From Datura wrightii (Eukaryota > Streptophyta > Magnoliopsida > Solanales > Solanaceae): DNA of 64,000 nt. The position numbers were made by a program, and so were the translations under genes. Shown in pieces: positions 59,238-64,000 of this stretch. A model generated the notes under the pieces. That model worked only from the letters and a program-made list of their open reading frames with translations. It ran no database searches and was not told the origin of the DNA. Location: assembly GCA_035772735.1 (NCBI GenBank), contig JASDFA010000010.1, positions 29,451,501 to 29,515,500 on the forward strand, written 5' to 3'. How positions within the stretch are numbered: the stretch's first letter is position 1; the number at the start of each line of letters is the position of its first letter.

Positions 59238-61825
59238 TGTCACACCCCGCCTTGGGGGTTATGACTGGCACCGGGTGCCCTACTGGGACCTAAACTGCTG
59301 GACTGCTAAGCCTGGGCACATCTGGTGCCTGGCTGGCTCTAACTCATATTTCTGGAAACAAAGGGCTATATAACCGCTGTAAACACAGCCCCCGGCCCAT
59401 TGGCCTATAGCCTTCTATACCTGTACTAACAGCTGACCAGAAACATATCAATTCAGGGAAACCTATGCGGGCCGACAAGGCCACCATGCTGTCTAGTTAT
59501 CTATAACTCAATCATGAAGTACTAGAAAGCTACGTGACCGTCAAGGTCACCACTACTGGCAAACTATGGCCCCGCACGGCCAACATAAAAGAAAGAAAGA
59601 GTACTAACAGCTATACAACTGCACGGCCTCACACGACCGGCTCATCTGACCACAAGGAAATATAAACAGACTGCAAGCCTCTAGGAATAGTAATAGAAAT
59701 GATTGGGACAGGGCCCCGACCTACCCGTACTATACAACCAAAAGAAAATGAAATACACCTCTGGAATTTAGTCTCCGGATAACAGGAGCTGAATACTCGA
59801 TCGCTGACAGGAATCACGTGGTATCGCCTGCTCGTCTATGAGTACCTGCAGGCAAGTAATGCAGCGCCCCACCAGGCGTCAATACTGCTGGTACTGAGTA
59901 TGTAAAGCAATAACTGAAAGCAAAATCTGGAAATAACAATGTAACTGATGAAACTGAAGTAAGAAGAAATAGATTAACTGTCCAATAACGTGAGTCATAC
60001 CTTCTCTCATATATATACTGGAAAGGAAATAGGGGTCGTACCTGGAGACGTATCACTCTACTGCTGATCTACTTGTATCTAATATCACATGGCATAACAT
60101 AACATAACATAAAATAGTACACACAAACCTTACCCGGCCCTCATAAGCCGGGAGGTACAACCAGCACGGAATCTATAACCCTACCCCAGTCATCCCATCT
60201 CCTATAACCCTGTAAGCATCCTGCCAGTCCCCTGGGTATGCACTTGGGCTCGCTGAGCCCCTGACTATAACTGTACCTGAGTCTGGAGGATTCCTGAATC
60301 AAAACCCCGAGCGTATCCGCTCGACGGGGGTGTATAAGCGCCGACCAAGGCACAATATGGGGAAAACTGGCATCCCATCTTCGTCCCCTGGGGGACAGCA
60401 TGCCACTCCGTAGAGCGACGTATCCTCATCCTCTGGCGGACGAGTCAATATAGCTATTAACCCTGGGGCGGTCATGGATGCTAGGTAATCCAACCCCAAA
60501 CAATACAACGGTCTCAACTAGTAATACTGTCTGCGTATCTCACATGCTAAGGCTAATAGGGGTAAAGTATCGTATATATTACATGCTGAACTAATGGTAG
60601 TAATCTGTACGTATTTAATACGTGCTGAGACTGGTAAATATGTATATATGAATATAGTCTCCTGCCAGACTGTACTGAGGCAAATGCTATACAAAATATA
60701 GTATTTCTGCTGCAACCTATGCTGTATACTGAGTTTCTGTATTAACGTGATTTACTATTCCTAACATGCGTTCTAAACTTTATTTTAGCCTGCCATTCTA
60801 TTTCTGAGGTGCTTACGGATATTACATCGCTTTACGGGGTTTCAACTGAATACAATAATATCTTAACATTTCGTATCACATCACATACTGAGCATGCTGA
60901 GCAGTTTCTAATACTTGTGTTAGAAGCTATGTCGTATTAGTAAGTTTCACGCAAGTTACAATCTGATGCTTCTAATACCGTATCAACATTCACAATAAAT
61001 GTAACACTTGACTTCTGAACATTCTACTGGCCTGTAAATTACTATACTGCACCGATATTACTTAACTTGCCGAGGGAACTAGCTTTACATACCTTATTCT
61101 GGAACTATTCGTCCGTCCGACGAGGCTCGGCCGGTACTTCAACTATTTTCTTCCAACTGCATTCATAAATACGTCAATTAATACTAAATACAGCTTTATT
61201 GTAAAGAGCAACGTTACTTTCGATATAGTTTATAGCCTAATCTTAAGCTTATCGAAAGACGGTCGAAAACTCGCTATTTTTCAGCGGTCCAGAAGGGAGA
61301 AATATTCACTTCACAGCTAGGAACACATAGACACTAATTTAGAGCAATTCCACTTACCTTAGCTCGGTGGCTCGACGATTCGTCGGCCGTATTTTACGAA
61401 ACTGAATCCGTAGGAATGCTCTCTGCTGCTAAATACCTCAGTATCTGGAGTTAATTTGAATTTAGACAACATTTAGCAGCGTAATCGGATGAAAATTATA
61501 TAACTTCTTCGTTCCTCTTTCTCCCTCTGTGTTTGCCCTCTGTTCTCTGGAAATTTTAAAGGTTTTTATCATTTAAAACCGAAGTGGGGCTTTATATACT
61601 TGGGCCTGGACAAGGCAAACGTGTCACGGAGCCAACACGGAGGCCCCTCCTCCGTGACACGCTGCCATCGCGGAGGGGCTCTGCCTCGGCTCCTTCCGCG
61701 ATGGTTCGACCGGTTTCTCGTCCGATCTTTTCCCGGGCCTTTCTCCAGCATGTATGGCCTTCAAATATGCTTAACCAACGTGCGAATAGGTCATCTAGGT
61801 GCCGGTAATTCTACGGGGTATAACA
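59238..61825 (-). repeat. 5' LTR of D (2588 bp)
   Basis: Same LTR as 51628-54210. TATATAAA on the minus strand at 61591-61598. Perfect 12-base dyad CGTGTCACGGAG / CTCCGTGACACG (61620-61631, 61650-61661) and a 10-base dyad CCATCGCGGA / TCCGCGATGG (61665-61674, 61695-61704). Confidence 0.95.
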
Positions 61826-62762
61826 AGAGCCCTGGCGTTCTCGCCGAAGGGGTAGTCTAGCTCGAGCTGCCATAGCTCCTCCTCTGTCGCCGGCCTCCCG
61901 CCTATCCTCAGCTGGAGCATCTGTATCTCGTACATGCGAGCCATATACTGATCATCACGAGCATGTCGCTCACCAAGTGTAAGCACTGGCCCGTGTGTGG
62001 TGTCGGGTGCCTTAGTTTTAGTAACATCTAAGGCCCGCCGCTCCATCTCCAGGATGTAGTCAAGGGCCTCTTCCTCGACATCTAGGCCCCTGAGGAAGGT
62101 GGTGAGTAGTCCACCAAAGCCGTACTTGTGCCCCTGATGCAACTGGGCTCTCTTCATGGCGGATATAATCACCGCCCCCACGTTGATCTCCAGCCCTTTC
62201 ATCAGGGCGTACACCAGGCAGACACGATCCCGGGTTACATCTGTCATATGTACCCCCGGGATTAGGCAGGAACAGACAATCTTTAGCGATATTCTGGCTT
62301 CCCTGTTCATCTGTGAATAGGGCAAAGTCTGATGGTAGCACCTCTCTTTGTGTCTGCTCCATCTAGCTGTCGATCAGGTCCCACACAATGTGCGTCTGAT
62401 GTCCGCATACGGTGGAGTGATGTTCAACTATCGAAGCACGTGGGCGTCTGTGTCCCATACCCCTATGATAGCATTGAGGTGGTGGGGCTCAAATGTGACT
62501 ATTTGCCCTCTGATTTTTATGGTGTGACTTCTTAGGGTCGGGTTCCAATTGGCATAGATTTCCTGAATCAGGTGCAAGTTACATTCCTTGGGCTCTTCAA
62601 AGATGAAGTTGAGCCAAGCTGCCTCGATCCGGTGGACAATCCTAGGGAACTCCTGTTCCAATGGTTCCCGTGCGATATGTTCCTTAGGGAAGTACTTGTT
62701 TTCTTTGTGCTTTGAGTACCACTTCTTCCCCTCATCCGTCAAACCATCTTGTTCTGTATTGG
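61826..62762 (-). pseudogene. ORF2 of C, main part
   Basis: Minus strand from QYRTRW-like sequence at 62760 through TDEGKKWYSKHKENKYFPKE, FEEPKECNLHLIQEIYANWN, HHLNAIIGVWDTDAHVLR, then TAG at about 62428-62430 (Gln elsewhere) and TGA at about 62366 (Arg elsewhere). It reopens at 62325 (PYSQMNREARISLKIVCSCL, LIPGVHMTDVTRD, MKGLEINVGAVI, YGFGGLLTTFLRGLDVEE) to the D insertion at ENARAL. The first 38 or so codons are displaced by E. Confidence 0.8.
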
Positions 62763-64000
62763 CGTTCGGTTTTTATTTGTCGGGTATACAAAATGACACG
62801 CAAGTGCACGTGGTCGAACAAGTAGTAAAGTGGCTTTAGTAAGCCAAGTATCGATCCCACGGGAACTGGGATGAAGTGCAATTTGCTCAAATGTACTATA
62901 TTTTAATTCTAAAAATGCAGACAACAGTGTAACCAAGAGTTTGATATTTTGTTTTATAATTTCTTATGCTAAAGCTAAAACAATTATCTACTTTGAGTCT
63001 GAACTATGAATGAGAGCATGCTGAGGTTAAACGAACATGTAATGAAATTAATTATCATCATAATTTGGTTAATCTTTTCCTCCGGTTGCTAGCCAAGAAC
63101 TATTGCCAAGAGATTAAAACTCTCGTATTTAACCTCACTTAAGAATCATGAACCATCCACCTACATTTCTGTGATTAAATGCAATTCATGTTCTAGCCAT
63201 ACAAAGCCGGTTCCTAAATTGACTAATACGAGTTTCAGGTATATTTCTATCCTGAAAGTAAATCAATTCCCAATTTTCCCAAATCAAGTAAAGATCATAT
63301 CCTATTAATTCACAATTTTCCAATTTCTTGCTCTCTCGAGTGAAACCGGACTTTTTAGATGTACATTAACGTAGGCCACACATTAATGCAGTAAGAACAA
63401 GAATTAATAGAACAACCATGGAAGAAAAGATGAAAAACCAAACAATCAATGATCACATTTCATCACAATTGTTCATAACCTCAGCAAGAAGAGGAATTAG
63501 CCACTCATTTGTGGATTAAACATCTTTAAATGAGTGTTAATCATACAAGCAATTGAATTAAAGAAGAAAGAAAGAGAGAAAAACCTTGATATTTTCGTCC
63601 CCTCAACTGCCTGTAACCCACGTTCTTGCTCCACCAAGTCAGAATATTGAAAAATGAACCTAAGTGTTCTATTTATACTGGTGGGAATTTTTCCCGGAAT
63701 AACGAGCAACGTGTCACGAAGTGCATCGCGGAGAACTGCCTCCGTGACACGCTACGGACGCAGACCCTCTCTGGAATTTGGGAGAAATTTCCCTATCCAG
63801 GCAGAAGGCCTCCGCGATGGCAGCGTGACACGGCTCCATCGCGGAGCCCCTTTATTTCATGTTGTCCAATGACTTGTCCCTTGCTTGCATCCAAGTCCAA
63901 CCCCGATATCCTCCAACATGCATTTTAGCTTCCCAAAATTACATTTTACCTGCAAAACACTGCTAATCATGTTGGTTAGTATAAATTCACATTTTATTAC
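62763..64000 (-). repeat. LTR of family A element E (cut by window edge)
   Basis: Reverse family A LTR: CGTTCGG start (others TGTTCGG), CACGCAAGTGCACGTGGTCG block, reversed TATA near 63668-63682, dyads at about 63707-63757 and 63805-63848. The usual U3 end is beyond 64000. Whether it is a 3' LTR or a solo LTR cannot be told here. Confidence 0.85.

Larger units (their letters stand above)
51628..61825 (-). mobile_element. Tekay/Del-like chromovirus element D
   Basis: Complete reverse element: 3' LTR 51628-54210, purine tract, pol, gag, primer site 59221-59233, 5' LTR 59238-61825. Exact target duplication AGAGC (51623-51627 and 61826-61830) within ORF2 of C. The two LTRs are very similar (scattered substitutions). 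Coding damage is limited to two nonsense changes between gag and protease, one at the gag-pol junction, one internal deletion in integrase and one frameshift. Confidence 0.95.
48229..62762 (-). mobile_element. Family A element C (3' part, split by D)
   Basis: Reverse element: 3' LTR 48229-49649, purine tract, 3' noncoding region, end of ORF2 (51455-51627), insertion D, rest of ORF2 (61826-62762). Its gag-protease and 5' LTR are not seen. Another family A LTR (E) begins inside ORF2 near codon 38, so the rest of C may lie beyond the window. Confidence 0.8.

Noticed and set aside
62763..64000. LTR E taken as the 5' LTR of element C
   Set aside because: It starts inside ORF2 of C near codon 38 in the orientation of an LTR 3' end, with no primer site, gag or leader between. 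A separate insertion fits better.

Overview
The window is repeat-rich plant nuclear DNA, most likely from a eudicot. Solanaceae or another asterid is a guess from the general look of the retroelement proteins and is not established. I see no convincing host gene, tRNA, rRNA or CRISPR array. Essentially all of it is a nest of Ty3/gypsy LTR retrotransposons, every one carrying stops, frameshifts, deletions or later insertions.

Two groups dominate. Group 1 (called family A here) has LTRs of about 1.4 kb, a tRNA-Asp-type primer site (TGGCGCCGTTGCC...), an Athila/Tat-like gag-protease, NO reverse transcriptase, RNase H or integrase, and a separate downstream ORF2 of about 425 codons. ORF2 resembles the 'putative plant transposon protein' domain and has a very acidic tail. 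Members are A1 (+, about 2825-11911), A2 (+, 30336-47835, 3' end deleted), B (-, 35669-45483), C (-, 48229 to 62762, 5' end displaced), E (-, an LTR running off the right edge) and a truncated LTR called G (1412-2824). Group 2 is Tekay/Del-like chromovirus elements with LTRs of about 2.2-2.6 kb, an initiator-Met primer site (TGGTATCAGAGC) and gag, protease, RT, RNase H, integrase and a chromodomain-like tail. Members are I (-, 12730-22637), J (+, split by I), H (+, split by A2 and C), D (-, 51628-61825) and an LTR fragment F (84-1411).

Layout: F fragment; G and A1 LTRs fused head-to-head; A1 body; J LTR remnant; I inserted in J's primer site; rest of J; an unassigned block; H LTR and gag start; A2 inserted in H gag; B inserted in A2 ORF2; rest of A2; H gag zinc knuckle; C; D inserted in C ORF2; rest of C; E. 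Relative order of events: H before A2 before B; H before C before D and E; J before I. D (perfect AGAGC target duplication, very similar LTRs) and B look youngest.

The most interesting system is family A. Several copies share the same pol-less layout. In each, ORF2 is preceded by the same block: paired GC-rich dyads, a TTTTTAACCC box, a leader, and an intron-like segment of 660-692 bp with GTATGT and AG ends. The same GC-rich dyad module lies just upstream of the TATA box in family A LTRs and, unexpectedly, also in the LTR of D, which belongs to a different lineage. All functional statements are inferred from sequence reading; nothing was searched against a database.
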